Positions 34,512 to 43,798 of a stretch of 55,195 bases of DNA are shown here, one piece after another. The notes beneath the pieces are model-generated. The model did not search any database. It was given only the letters and a program-made list of their open reading frames with translations, and was not told the origin of the DNA. Positions within the stretch are counted from its first letter, which is position 1. Every line of letters begins with the position of its first letter. The translations under genes and the position numbers were made by a program. The DNA is from Akkermansiaceae bacterium. GTDB lineage: Bacteria; Verrucomicrobiota; Verrucomicrobiia; Verrucomicrobiales; Akkermansiaceae. Location of the stretch: the NCBI GenBank assembly GCA_947491475.1, contig CANLKN010000008.1, positions 1-55,195 of the forward strand, in the 5' to 3' direction.

Positions 34512-37500
34512 GAGGATTCGAGTTCCTGGCTGCGCTTGACATTGAATGATTCGTTAGCGGCCACGGTGACGCGGCGGCCGGCGCTGTTTTGAAAATGCAA
34601 CAGCACCGGTGTGGGCCCTGGATGCCTGGAGAGCGCGTTGCGGATTTCCAGCAAGTCCATCTCGCTGTGGCGGGTGGTCCAGAGCATCAGTTCGAGCGGT
34701 CCCTTGCCATTGGATGAAGCGCGCTTGGGCTTGAGCTCGCTTAGCTCATAGCCGGTCAAGCGGCGGCCGCCGGTGCGGTCGTCCACCTGCACCGCGCACT
34801 TGAGCTTGATGATCTTCCCTGCTTCTAACAACCCTGCCTCGCGTGCGGGCACGAAGGTTTCGCCCCACAGCATGATTTCGGCGTTGCCGGTGAAATCCTC
34901 GATCACCATCACGCCGAAGGGTTTGCCAGTCTTGGTGACCTTGGACTCTACCGAACGGATCATCCCGGCGAAGGGGAAACGCTCGCGCGCGTTTGAAATG
35001 TCCAGATCATCGAGAAGTCCGAGCCGTTTGTAGCGCTCCGAGTCGATCACGCCGCGGAATTTGTCCAGCGGGTGGCCGGTGACGTAAAAACCTAACAGTT
35101 CCTTCTCATGGACGAGGCGGTCGTCCTTGCTCCATTCCTCCACCGGTGTCTCGTTGGCAGTCGATTTAGCGGACTGCGCGGGTGCTGCAAACTCCATCGC
35201 ATCGAACAAGGAAACCTGGCCGGCGGCCTTGTCGCGCTGTGCCGACGAGGCGGAGGCCACCACTTGTTCGAGGCGGTTGAACATGCCGGCGCGGGTTTCC
35301 CCGGTCCAGTCGAGCGCGCCGGCCTTGACCAGGTTTTCGAGGATGCGCTTGTTGACGACCTTGGAATCGAGCCGGGTGGAGAAATCCTCGATGGAGGAAA
35401 ACTTGCCGTGGATTTCGCGCTCGGCGATGGCGGCGGCCATCGCTCCCTCACCGCAGTTTTTAATGGCGGCCAAACCGTAGCGGATGCCTTTCACTCCATT
35501 GAGCGCGACTTCCGGTGTGAAACGCAGTTGTGAGGCATTGAGATCCGGCGGCAGGATCTCGATGCCCATGCGGTGGCACTCGGAAACAAAGACGCCGATC
35601 TTGTCGGTGTTGTGAATTTCGTTGGACAGCAATGCGGCCATGAACTCGACCGGATGGTTCGCCTTGAGATAAGCCGTCCAATACGAGATATGCCCATAAC
35701 AAGCCGAGTGGGATTTGTTGAATCCATAGCCCGCGAACATTTCGATCTTGTCGAAAATCTGTGCGGCGAGTTGCGCGCCGATGCCGTTGGTTTTCGCAGC
35801 GCCTTCCACGAACTTGCCGCGTTCCTCGGCCATTTTCTTCGGGTCCTTCTTGCCCATCGCTCGGCGCAGCAGGTCCGCTCCGCCGAGCGTGTAGCCAGCC
35901 AGCAGTTTCGCGGCGTTCTGGACCTGTTCCTGATAGATCATCACGCCGTAGGTGTTGCCGCAGACCTGTGCTAACAACGGATGCTCGAACATCGGCTTCT
36001 TACGGCCCTTTTTCACCTCGATCATCTGGTCGATGAACTGCATGGCGCCGGGACGGTAGAGAGCGAGCAGGTCGATGATGTCGTCGATCTTCTCGATCTG
36101 GTATTTGCGGCAGGTTTCGACCATGCCGCCGGATTCGAGCTGGAACACGCCCATTGTCTCGCCGCGGTTGAGGATTTCAAAGGTCGGCTGGTCATCGAGC
36201 GGCACTTTTTCAATGGTGAAATCCGGCTTGTGTTTGCGGATGTGCTGCACGGCCTCGTGGATGACGGTGAGGTTGCGCAGGCCGAGGAAGTCCATCTTGA
36301 GCAGGCCCACCTCGGTGATGGCTCCCATGTCATATTGGGTGACCACTTCGCCCTCGTTGCCGCGGGTGAGCGGCACGTGCTCATCGAGTTCCCGGTCGCC
36401 GATGACGATGCCCGCGGCGTGGATGCCGACGTTGCGGTTGAGTCCTTCGAGCGTGAGGGCGTAGCGCCAGAGTTCCTGATAGGTGGTGGATGCCCCGACC
36501 ACATCGTGAAGCTCGGTGTTCTTATCGAACTCACGGCGCAGGATGGAGGATCCGTATTTCTCCTTGTCCTCTTTTTCGTTGGGCTTCGGATCGATGAGTT
36601 TCGAGAGTCGGTCGCCATCGCCATAGGAAAGGCCCATCACTCGGGCGACGTCGCGCACCACACTCTTCGCTCCCATGGTGCCATAGGTGATGATGTGGGA
36701 AACACTGCGGTCGCCGTATTTTTTCCTCACATAATCGATCACCTCGGCGCGGCGGGACTGGCAGAAGTCGATATCGACGTCGGGCGGGCTGACGCGCTCC
36801 GGGTTGAGGAAACGTTCGAACAACAAGCCGAACTCCAGCGGACAGATATCCGTGATGCCCATGGCGTAGGAGACGAGTGAACCCGCCGCGGATCCACGGC
36901 CGGGGCCGACCGGGATATCGTGATCGCGCGCCCACTGGATGAAGTCCGCGGTGATGAGGAAGTAGGAGGCGAAGCCGAGTTGGTTGATGGTGCCGACTTC
37001 GAAGATGAGGCGTTCCTGGATGTCCGGGCGCACGGCTTTTTCCGCGCCGTAGCGCCTGATGAGCCCTTCCTGGCAGACGCGCATCAGGTATTCCTCGCGC
37101 GGGCTGCCATCCGGTGTGCCGAATTGCGGGTATTTCTCGGACGAGGTGGAGTCGAGCTTGAGTTCTACGTTGCAGCGCCCGGCAATCTCCAGCGTGGCAT
37201 CGCAGGCACCGGGCACATCCGCGAAGATGGAGCGCATTTCCTGCGGGGATTTGAAATGCACTTCCGGGGTGTAGCGCATGCGGTTTTCATCGACGAGCTG
37301 GTGGCCGGTGCCGATGCAGATCATCACATCGTGCGCCTCGTGGTCTGCGCGATCGAGGAAATGCACATCGTTTGCCGCCACGGTTTTGAGCCCGAATTCG
37401 GAGGCCAGTTTGAGCAGGCCGGGGCGGATGCGGCGCTGCGGTTCCATGTCGTGGTTATGGATTTCCACGTAGGTGTTTTCCCGGCCGTAGATGTCGATCA

Positions 37501-37993
37501 GTTCTGCGAGTGTCTGGCGGGCCTTGTCCTCGTCGCCCGCGAGCAACCACTCGTTCACCGGGCCGGAGATGCAGCCGGTGAGGCAGATGACGCCTTTTGA
37601 AAACTCGCGCAGCGCCTCGCGGTCCACGCGTGGCTTGCCGTAGTAGAGACCTTCGAGGTGGCCTTTGGAAACGAGCTTCGAAAGGTTGTTCCAGCCTTCG
37701 GTGGTCTCGGCCAGCAGCGTCATGTGAGTGGCGCGCTTGCGGCCGATGAGGTCCTTCTTTTCCGTCATCGACTGCGGTGCGAGGTAGATCTCGCAACCGA
37801 GAATCGGCTTCACTCCCGCTTTTTTGCAGTTTTGGTAAAAATCGACGGCCCCGTAGAGGTTGCCATGGTCGGTCATCGCCACCGCCGGCATGCCGAGTTG
37901 CGCCGCGCGTTTGGCCAGATCCTTGGTGCGGATCATGCCGTCGAGAAGGGAAAACTCAGTGTGGACGTGGAGGTGGACGAAGGAATCGGACAT
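34487..37993 (-). CDS. dnaE: DNA polymerase III alpha subunit
   Basis: 1168 residues from the ATG at 37993 (an upstream in-frame ATG at 38032 is not family-like). DnaE is the replicative polymerase. The N-terminal PHP domain starts FVHLHVHTEFSLLDGM, retaining the HxH of an active or metal-binding PHP. The catalytic aspartates are in PDVDIDFCQSRR near residue 405. The palm, fingers (YKNQ-like GYGFNKSHSACYG) and helix-hairpin-helix (LEALLKAGALD-like region around residue 900) follow. The OB-fold is near 1000 (FAGMIRSVESKVTKTGKPFGVMVIEDF). This is a DnaE1-type subunit. The stop codon lies within a 26-bp repeat beside the REPIN. Confidence 0.97.
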   Translation of the reverse strand: MSDSFVHLHVHTEFSLLDGMIRTKDLAKRAAQLGMPAVAMTDHGNLYGAVDFYQNCKKAGVKPILGCEIYLAPQSMTEKKDLIGRKRATHMTLLAETTEGWNNLSKLVSKGHLEGLYYGKPRVDREALREFSKGVICLTGCISGPVNEWLLAGDEDKARQTLAELIDIYGRENTYVEIHNHDMEPQRRIRPGLLKLASEFGLKTVAANDVHFLDRADHEAHDVMICIGTGHQLVDENRMRYTPEVHFKSPQEMRSIFADVPGACDATLEIAGRCNVELKLDSTSSEKYPQFGTPDGSPREEYLMRVCQEGLIRRYGAEKAVRPDIQERLIFEVGTINQLGFASYFLITADFIQWARDHDIPVGPGRGSAAGSLVSYAMGITDICPLEFGLLFERFLNPERVSPPDVDIDFCQSRRAEVIDYVRKKYGDRSVSHIITYGTMGAKSVVRDVARVMGLSYGDGDRLSKLIDPKPNEKEDKEKYGSSILRREFDKNTELHDVVGASTTYQELWRYALTLEGLNRNVGIHAAGIVIGDRELDEHVPLTRGNEGEVVTQYDMGAITEVGLLKMDFLGLRNLTVIHEAVQHIRKHKPDFTIEKVPLDDQPTFEILNRGETMGVFQLESGGMVETCRKYQIEKIDDIIDLLALYRPGAMQFIDQMIEVKKGRKKPMFEHPLLAQVCGNTYGVMIYQEQVQNAAKLLAGYTLGGADLLRRAMGKKDPKKMAEERGKFVEGAAKTNGIGAQLAAQIFDKIEMFAGYGFNKSHSACYGHISYWTAYLKANHPVEFMAALLSNEIHNTDKIGVFVSECHRMGIEILPPDLNASQLRFTPEVALNGVKGIRYGLAAIKNCGEGAMAAAIAEREIHGKFSSIEDFSTRLDSKVVNKRILENLVKAGALDWTGETRAGMFNRLEQVVASASSAQRDKAAGQVSLFDAMEFAAPAQSAKSTANETPVEEWSKDDRLVHEKELLGFYVTGHPLDKFRGVIDSERYKRLGLLDDLDISNARERFPFAGMIRSVESKVTKTGKPFGVMVIEDFTGNAEIMLWGETFVPAREAGLLEAGKIIKLKCAVQVDDRTGGRRLTGYELSELKPKRASSNGKGPLELMLWTTRHSEMDLLEIRNALSRHPGPTPVLLHFQNSAGRRVTVAANESFNVKRSQELESSLDRWLGD

Positions 37994-37999
37994 CGGGCT

Positions 38000-38575
38000 G
38001 CCGGACGGTAGCGGAGCCGCGGCCGAGGGCAAGCGGTGGGTAAATCCGGCGGGTCTTTTCCTGCTCCCTCTGGGGTGAACTTACCGAAGCATGGGAAGAC
38101 GAGGCATCCTGGCTTTTTCGCAGTTCGGGCTTCCAGCGTGGCTGGCTGCAGGAAAAAATGGCCATGGGATTCAAGATCCAGCCTTCGCTCAAAAGCTACG
38201 GCGGACAAGTGCCTGCCGTCTGAGACGGCTTGGAAACCGATCCTCCGTTTTTGTGTGGTTGCGGTCATTCAACGGTGCGGCCAAGAGGCCAACCGATGTT
38301 GATCGCCAGTGAAAATCGGTCAATTTTCCCCTTGCGCCACGGGCAGACTGCCGCTTGGTTTTCCATGCTACATCTGTAGCCGAGCCCCCAAGTGCCGTCA
38401 TTCGGCGCTTTCCATCCACGTGATCCAGCCTGCTGGATCACGCGTCTGACGCCTTCCATCAACCCAAACCCACAGAACCCGCCTTATACGTGCATCCCGG
38501 CGCTTACCGCCGTAAAGCAAACGCCGCCCGTCTCCCTAGCCGGCTTCTTCAAACCCAAAAACCTGACCACAACCC
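38000..38575. other. Gene-free interval between dnaE and the autotransporter fragment
   Basis: About 580 bases with no convincing gene on either strand. It contains the dnaE promoter region and the 11-bp-arm palindrome at 38419-38442. I see no RNA gene. Confidence 0.5.
38419..38442. repeat. Perfect hairpin with 11-bp arms
   Basis: CGTGATCCAGC and its complement GCTGGATCACG are separated by only two bases. There is no T run, so it is not a classical terminator. It lies about 135 bp upstream of the autotransporter fragment. Confidence 0.75.
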
Positions 38576-38866
38576 ATGAAAAACCATATCCATATCCACA
38601 CCTCACGCGCCCTGCGCCTCGCCGCATTGGCTGCGCTCCTCACCGGCCCCGCCGTCTTCGGCCAGACCACATGGAACGGCACCACCACCGGCAACTGGAA
38701 TGTAGCCGGCAACTGGATCGGGGGGGTGTTGCCCGCGTCAGGTGCCGACATCGTTTTCTATTCCAGCTCAGCCAACCTTTCCAACACGTCCACCTTCATG
38801 GGGACCAGCAACCGCAATGTCGGCAACCTCACCTTCAATGCCAATGGGCCGAGACAGGTTGGATGA
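38576..38866 (+). pseudogene. Autotransporter-type beta-strand protein, 5' fragment
   Basis: The first 96 residues begin with a signal peptide (LAALAALLTGPAVFGQ) and then TTWNGTTTGNWNVAGNW, the opening seen in autotransporter-associated beta-strand repeat proteins of Verrucomicrobiota, which are normally many hundred to thousands of residues long. Here the frame stops at NGPRQVG. The SurA-like gene follows on the other strand within 45 bp. It is a truncated remnant. The signal peptide makes it likely that the protein fragment would be exported if made. Confidence 0.75.
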
Positions 38867-38909
38867 CTGTCCTCCATTTGGCGCAGGTGATCGAGAAGAC
38901 GTTTGGGCT

Positions 38910-39923
38910 TCAAGCCTTGATGTCGATCATCGCGCGCTTGCGGCGGGTTTCGATCCAGCGTTCGTATTGGGCGGAGGTTTTTTTCCTGCGGACGCGTTCC
39001 TCGATCATCTCGCGCACTTCTGACAGCGGCGGGGCGGGGCCGTATTGGATTTTGACGGGTTTGACGATGGTGAAGCCTTGCGGGTCCATCAATGGGCCGA
39101 CGATTTTTCCCGCGGGCGATTCGAAGATGATGGCGGCGAACTCCGCGGAGAGGTCGGTGCGCGGGATGTTTTCCTGAAGCCCGCCTTCCGCGGCGTAAGC
39201 GTCCTTGGAGTGGGCCTTGGCGAGTTCCGTGAAATCCTTGCCGGCGGCGAGTTGGCTGGCGATGTCCTCGGCGAGTGAAAGCTGGGTTTCCGGAGTGGCG
39301 AGCGGATTTTCGGGATCGGTGGCCGGGATGAAGATTTTCTGGAAAGTCATCACATCCTTGGAGACATCGCGCAGGGTGTTGCGGATCTCGTTGTATTCCT
39401 GCTGGATTTCGTTGGGCAGTGGTGGCGGCGCGTCCGAGAACTGTTGGGCGCGCATTGCCTGGACGACCATTTTTTCGCGGGTCATCTCGCGGTATCCCTC
39501 CATGGTGAGGCGGCTGCGTTTGAGTTCCTCGCGGAATTTCACCTCGTCGCCGTTGTAGAGTTCGCGCATCTGGCGCTTGATTTCCTCATCGATGAGGTGG
39601 GGTTTGATGGAAGCACCGAGTTGTTTGAACTCATCGAGGATGATTTGCCGGTCCACGAGTTCCTGAATGACGTTGGCTTTTGCTTTGTTGAACTCGGTCT
39701 CGAACTGGGGTCCGCGGCGCGGGAATTGGGCGGAGAGCTGGGCGTAGATGGGCGCCAGCATGAAGGAGACTTGGTTCTTGGTAATCACGCGGCCGTTCAC
39801 CTTGGCGGCGATGCCATTGACCTCGATGGCGCCGCCTGCAGCGGCTTGGGCGCGGCTGGTGGGCGCGGTGGAAAAAATGGCAGCCAGCGCGGTGGCCAGG
39901 GAAATGGCGAAAAGCGGTTTCAT
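38910..39923 (-). CDS. SurA/PpiC-type periplasmic peptidyl-prolyl isomerase
   Basis: 337 residues from the ATG at 39923. A signal peptide (LFAISLATALAAIFSTAPTSRAQA) leads into a SurA_N helical chaperone domain with VNGRVITKNQVSFML and ELVDRQIILDEFKQLG. A parvulin (PpiC) domain follows with LAKAHSKDAYAAEGGLQENI and FESPAGKIVGPLMDPQGFTIVKP. It helps outer-membrane proteins fold in the periplasm. Only one parvulin domain is seen, whereas E. coli SurA has two. It stands alone, without lptD or pdxA as neighbours. Confidence 0.9.
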   Translation of the reverse strand: MKPLFAISLATALAAIFSTAPTSRAQAAAGGAIEVNGIAAKVNGRVITKNQVSFMLAPIYAQLSAQFPRRGPQFETEFNKAKANVIQELVDRQIILDEFKQLGASIKPHLIDEEIKRQMRELYNGDEVKFREELKRSRLTMEGYREMTREKMVVQAMRAQQFSDAPPPLPNEIQQEYNEIRNTLRDVSKDVMTFQKIFIPATDPENPLATPETQLSLAEDIASQLAAGKDFTELAKAHSKDAYAAEGGLQENIPRTDLSAEFAAIIFESPAGKIVGPLMDPQGFTIVKPVKIQYGPAPPLSEVREMIEERVRRKKTSAQYERWIETRRKRAMIDIKA

Positions 39924-40032
39924 GGATTGAGTGTTCGGAAATCGTGTGGCCGTGTTTTCAGTGGCTTGGTGACAGCATTTCCACGGCAATGGGCGGATTG
40001 CAAGCGGGGAAACCCGTCGAGATCGCTGAGTT

Positions 40033-41313
40033 TCACGCTGCCGGCGGCCGGGCGGCAGCCAATGCGCGCAGTCGCTCGACCAGCGGCGGGTGTGAGTAGT
40101 CGAGCCAGACGCGCAGCGGGGCGGGGGACGGGTGGGCAAGATGGTCGCTGGTCATTTTGCGCAGTGCATCGGCCAGCGGCGCACCATCGCCGGTGACTTG
40201 CGCGGCGTAGGCGTCGGCCTCGAACTCGTGGCGGCGCGACCACGCGTTGAAAAGCACGCCGAGCGCACGGCTGGCTGGTTCCAGCAGGATGAAGAATAGC
40301 ACCAGTCCGACGTGTGGCGAAATTTTCTCCACCCCGAAGGCATCGAAGAGCAGACGCGCGAAACGGCCGTCCGGATCCGTAGCCAGACCCAACAGGAAAA
40401 ACACGGCGGCGGATTGTGCGATGCCGGCGGTGAGCCGTTGTTTGATATGGCCGCAGCGGAAGTGGCCGATCTCGTGGGCGAGCACGCCGAGCAATTCCGG
40501 AGTGCTGCTTTTTTCCACCAGAGTGTCGAACAGTGCGATTTTCTTGCGCTTGCCAAGGCCGGTGAAGAAGGCGTTGGCCTTGGTGGAGCGTTTGGAGCCA
40601 TCCATGATGAAAACGCCGTCGAGCGGGAAGCCACAGCGGGTGCCCAGCCCTTCGATCTGTTGTTTCAGCTCACCATCCGGCATCGGGGTGAACTTGTTGA
40701 ACAAGGGCATGATCAGCGAGGGCGCGAGCCAGGTGAGGAGCAGTTGAAAAGCGGTGACCACCAGCCATGCCCAGAGCCAGGCGTGGCCGACGTTAACAAA
40801 AATCCACAACACTGCCGCCGCGAGCGGCAGACCAATCAATGCGGCCAGGACAAGACCCTTGATGCGGTCCATGGCAAAAGTGGCCGGGGTCACGCGGTTG
40901 AAGCCGAAGCGGTTTTCGATCACGAAGGTGTCATAAATCGAGAATGGCAGCGAGATGAGCGATTGTCCGAGAAAGATGGCGGATAGGAAAACCAAGCCCG
41001 CCGCGACCTCGCCGGAAACGAGTGAGCGGGCGAGCGCATCCAGCCAGGTGAAACCGCCGGCGAACCAAAATGCCAGCAGCACCATCAGTGAGGCTACCGA
41101 TTGAGCTATGGCGAAACGTGCGTTGACGCCGAGGTATTGGCGGCCGCGCTCGAGATTTTCGGCGTTCATTAGTCCGGCGAGTTCATCCGGCACTTTTTCC
41201 GGATATGCCCGCAGGTTGAGCAGCGTGGCTGCAAACTCCAGTTTCCATAGCAGGAAGAGAGCCACCACAATCAAAACCGTCATGAAATTCCAATCGTCCA
41301 TCGCGGCCATCAT
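40033..41313 (-). CDS. Ste24-like M48 zinc metalloprotease, membrane
   Basis: About 426 residues; the start at 41313 gives MMAAMDDWNF, and the ATG at 41301 is equally possible. Six to seven membrane segments carry the Ste24 (CAAX prenyl protease 1) organisation: RFGFNRVTPATF in the loop, the zinc motif HEIGH in LLGVLAHEIGHFRCGH near residue 280, and the third ligand in EFEADAYA near residue 360. Bacterial members degrade or process membrane proteins and are unrelated to true CAAX removal. It is divergent from the penicillin-binding protein. Confidence 0.92.
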   Translation of the reverse strand: MMAAMDDWNFMTVLIVVALFLLWKLEFAATLLNLRAYPEKVPDELAGLMNAENLERGRQYLGVNARFAIAQSVASLMVLLAFWFAGGFTWLDALARSLVSGEVAAGLVFLSAIFLGQSLISLPFSIYDTFVIENRFGFNRVTPATFAMDRIKGLVLAALIGLPLAAAVLWIFVNVGHAWLWAWLVVTAFQLLLTWLAPSLIMPLFNKFTPMPDGELKQQIEGLGTRCGFPLDGVFIMDGSKRSTKANAFFTGLGKRKKIALFDTLVEKSSTPELLGVLAHEIGHFRCGHIKQRLTAGIAQSAAVFFLLGLATDPDGRFARLLFDAFGVEKISPHVGLVLFFILLEPASRALGVLFNAWSRRHEFEADAYAAQVTGDGAPLADALRKMTSDHLAHPSPAPLRVWLDYSHPPLVERLRALAAARPPAA

Positions 41314-41518
41314 GCATGCGGGCCTGCCTGCGGCAAGAGTGCTGGCCGTTTGTTTTTCGTTCGCTTCACCCGGCTGCATGAGATTGGCGGATAGGTATAT
41401 TTATCTGCAAGCCGGGATCGTCCGGAACATCCCCCAATCGCCTGCGGATTGGGACGAGACGGGCTGTGATTGATCGTTGCACAGGGCCCGATCCGCAGCT
41501 AGTTTCCGGCCCACGCAC

Positions 41519-43669
41519 ATGGTGACGCCCACGTTTCTACGCCGATTTTCACTGGCCATGCTGGTCGCCTGCGCGCCAGTCCACAGCCAGCAAGCGGCCG
41601 CGCCAGCACTTGTCAGCAGCAATCCCGGCGCGGACTTGCCGAGCACCGCGCCGGTAGCCCGCGGGGCTGCGGACGGTTCCATCAGCACTCGCCGCGACGC
41701 TCGCACCATCACGCTCAGGATTCCGGCGCCGCGCGGCATGATCGTGGACCGCGTGGGCGAACCGCTGGCGCAGAACCAAGTGGTCTATCAAGTCGCGCTG
41801 CAATATCCGCAATTTGAAACCGCCGACCGCGCATTCGTGCTCAACTGGGCGCGCATGCGGCTCAACGCGCTTCAGCCACTGGTGGGAACCATAAACTCTT
41901 TCACGGACGACGAGTTGTTCGATCACTACCGCCACCGCCGCTGGCTGCCCTTGTTGGTCACCGGCCAGATTGGGGAAAATGAGTCGCGAGACTTGGAATC
42001 CAAGCTCACTTCGGGCCTCATCCTGCATCCGGTTTACCGCCGCTACTATCCCCACGGCGAGGTGGCGGCGCACATAATCGGCTACACCGGCAGCGTCGGA
42101 AAATTGCCCACCGGGCCGATTAATATCAACGAGCCGCTGTGGGAAGAGTCCGAGGGTCGCACCGGTTTGGAAAAACTTTTCGATTCCCAGCTCGCCGGCG
42201 AGCCGGGCATGAAAAAAATGCTCTTCGATGAGGCCGGCAACAAGCTGCTCGAAGAACAGGTCAAACGCCCGCGGCCGGGTGGCACGCTGGTTTCCACGCT
42301 CGATCTCAAGTGGCAGTTGCTCGCGGAAAAAACCCTGCGCGAGGGATGCCAGCGCGGGGCCTTCGTGGTGATCGATGTGGTCACCGGCGAGGTGCTGGTG
42401 ATGGCGTCCCGCCCGTCATTCGATCTCAACCGTTTCATCCCCGGCATCAATGATGTGGAGTTCAAGGCACTCAACGAGGATCCCGCCACGCCGCTGTATG
42501 GGCGCGCCTTCCAATCGGCCTACCCCCCGGCATCCTCCTACAAGCCGATTGTCGCGCTCGCCGCGCTCAACAGCGGCGTGGTCACCGAGGACTCCACCAT
42601 TTACTGCCCGGCGGCCATCGCCATTGGCAACCACGTTTTCAACAACTGGAACAAGACTCCCGAGGGTGACATCAACGTGAAACGCGCCATCGCCCGCTCG
42701 TGCAACACATGGTTCTATCAGATCGGTATCAAGACCAAGCCGTCGGTTTTCCTCGCTCTCTCCAGACAGCTTGGCTTTGGCGAACGCACCGGATTGCCAC
42801 TCGTCGGAGAAACTCCGGGGCTGGTTCCCAATGACGAGTGGATGCTCACCAATGAGAAACGACGCATCCTTGATGGAGATACCGCCAACCTCTCGATCGG
42901 CCAAGGCAGCCTGCTCGCATCGCCGCTGCAAGTGGCGCAGGCGATGGCGGGCATCGCCAACGGCGGCGCGCTGCCCAAGCTGCATCTGGTCCGCCAGGTG
43001 CAGGACACCCGCGGCCGCGTGATCCAGGCACCCATTCCGGAACGCCGGAACTGGCTGGGCGTCGATCCGCATGCGGTGGAGGTCGTGCGAAAGGGGATGT
43101 CGGACACCGTCAACGGTGGTGGCGGCACCGGCCGTAGTGCGGCGCTGAGTTATACCAAACTTTGCGGCAAGACCGGCACCGCACAATGGGGGCCAAAATC
43201 GAAAAACCAGCGACTCGCGTGGTTCGCCGGATTCCTGCCCGAGGACAACCCGCGTTATTCGTTCGCCGTGCTCTACGAAGGCCGCCCCAATGAAAAAGTC
43301 TCCGGTGGCCGGAAGGCCGCACCGATGGTCAAAAAGTTTTTCGAAGGCATCAAGGACGACATCAAAGACACCATCACTCCGCCGCAAAAGGCCCTGGTCG
43401 TCATCGACGAATCGGAAGGCGTGGTGGCTCCAGTAGCGGAAATCGCACCCGAGGACGCGGACCTCGCCACTGAGGGCTACACCCGCCCGCCCGGCAATGA
43501 CGCACCGCTTAGAGCATTGCCCGTCGCGCCTCTTGATCTTGGAATCGAGGAGGAGCGCCCGGAACTGGATGACTATCGCGAAGAGGAACCTGCGCCGGCC
43601 CCGCGTGCGATCCGCGCGATTCCGGTGGAGACCGACGAGGTGATCGAGGGCGAGGTGGAGGAGCCGTGA
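41519..43669 (+). CDS. Class B penicillin-binding protein (transpeptidase)
   Basis: 716 residues from the ATG at 41519. The N-terminal FLRRFSLAMLVACAPVHSQ looks like a cleavable signal peptide, not a typical membrane anchor. The PBP dimerisation domain (RGMIVDRVGEPLAQN) and linker follow. The transpeptidase domain has SSYK (in PASSYKPIVALA, the catalytic Ser near residue 355), SCN (ARSCNTWFYQ) and KTG (CGKTGTAQW). These correspond to the SxxK, SxN and KTG motifs. It resembles PBP2 (MrdA), the elongation transpeptidase. The C-terminal about 90 residues are very acidic and Pro-rich and are not part of the family. No rodA, mreC or mreD is adjacent. Confidence 0.88.
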   Translation: MVTPTFLRRFSLAMLVACAPVHSQQAAAPALVSSNPGADLPSTAPVARGAADGSISTRRDARTITLRIPAPRGMIVDRVGEPLAQNQVVYQVALQYPQFETADRAFVLNWARMRLNALQPLVGTINSFTDDELFDHYRHRRWLPLLVTGQIGENESRDLESKLTSGLILHPVYRRYYPHGEVAAHIIGYTGSVGKLPTGPININEPLWEESEGRTGLEKLFDSQLAGEPGMKKMLFDEAGNKLLEEQVKRPRPGGTLVSTLDLKWQLLAEKTLREGCQRGAFVVIDVVTGEVLVMASRPSFDLNRFIPGINDVEFKALNEDPATPLYGRAFQSAYPPASSYKPIVALAALNSGVVTEDSTIYCPAAIAIGNHVFNNWNKTPEGDINVKRAIARSCNTWFYQIGIKTKPSVFLALSRQLGFGERTGLPLVGETPGLVPNDEWMLTNEKRRILDGDTANLSIGQGSLLASPLQVAQAMAGIANGGALPKLHLVRQVQDTRGRVIQAPIPERRNWLGVDPHAVEVVRKGMSDTVNGGGGTGRSAALSYTKLCGKTGTAQWGPKSKNQRLAWFAGFLPEDNPRYSFAVLYEGRPNEKVSGGRKAAPMVKKFFEGIKDDIKDTITPPQKALVVIDESEGVVAPVAEIAPEDADLATEGYTRPPGNDAPLRALPVAPLDLGIEEERPELDDYREEEPAPAPRAIRAIPVETDEVIEGEVEEP

Positions 43670-43707
43670 GGGTTTATCCCAAGGAACGCCAAGCCCCAGC
43701 TTGGCGG

Positions 43708-43755
43708 GAAAAATTGAGGGTGGAGCAGGGTCCACCCGGACCCGTTGCTCCACCC
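43708..43755 (-). terminator. Terminator of smc
   Basis: A large hairpin (10-bp arms 43718-43727 and 43746-43755, plus an inner 6-bp stem) followed on the minus strand by AATTTTT. Confidence 0.85.
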
Positions 43756-43765
43756 CCGGTTTCCC

Positions 43766-43788
43766 TCTCCTGTCTGGAGAATTTTTTT
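43766..43788 (+). terminator. Terminator of the penicillin-binding protein gene
   Basis: A 5-bp stem (TCTCC and GGAGA) with a five-base loop followed by seven T on the plus strand. Short but well placed, 100 bp after the stop codon. Confidence 0.65.
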
Positions 43789-43798
43789 GCCGATCAAC

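Noticed and set aside
42416-43753. 445-residue minus-strand frame opposite the penicillin-binding protein
   Set aside because: Antisense of the transpeptidase motifs; no recognisable domain.
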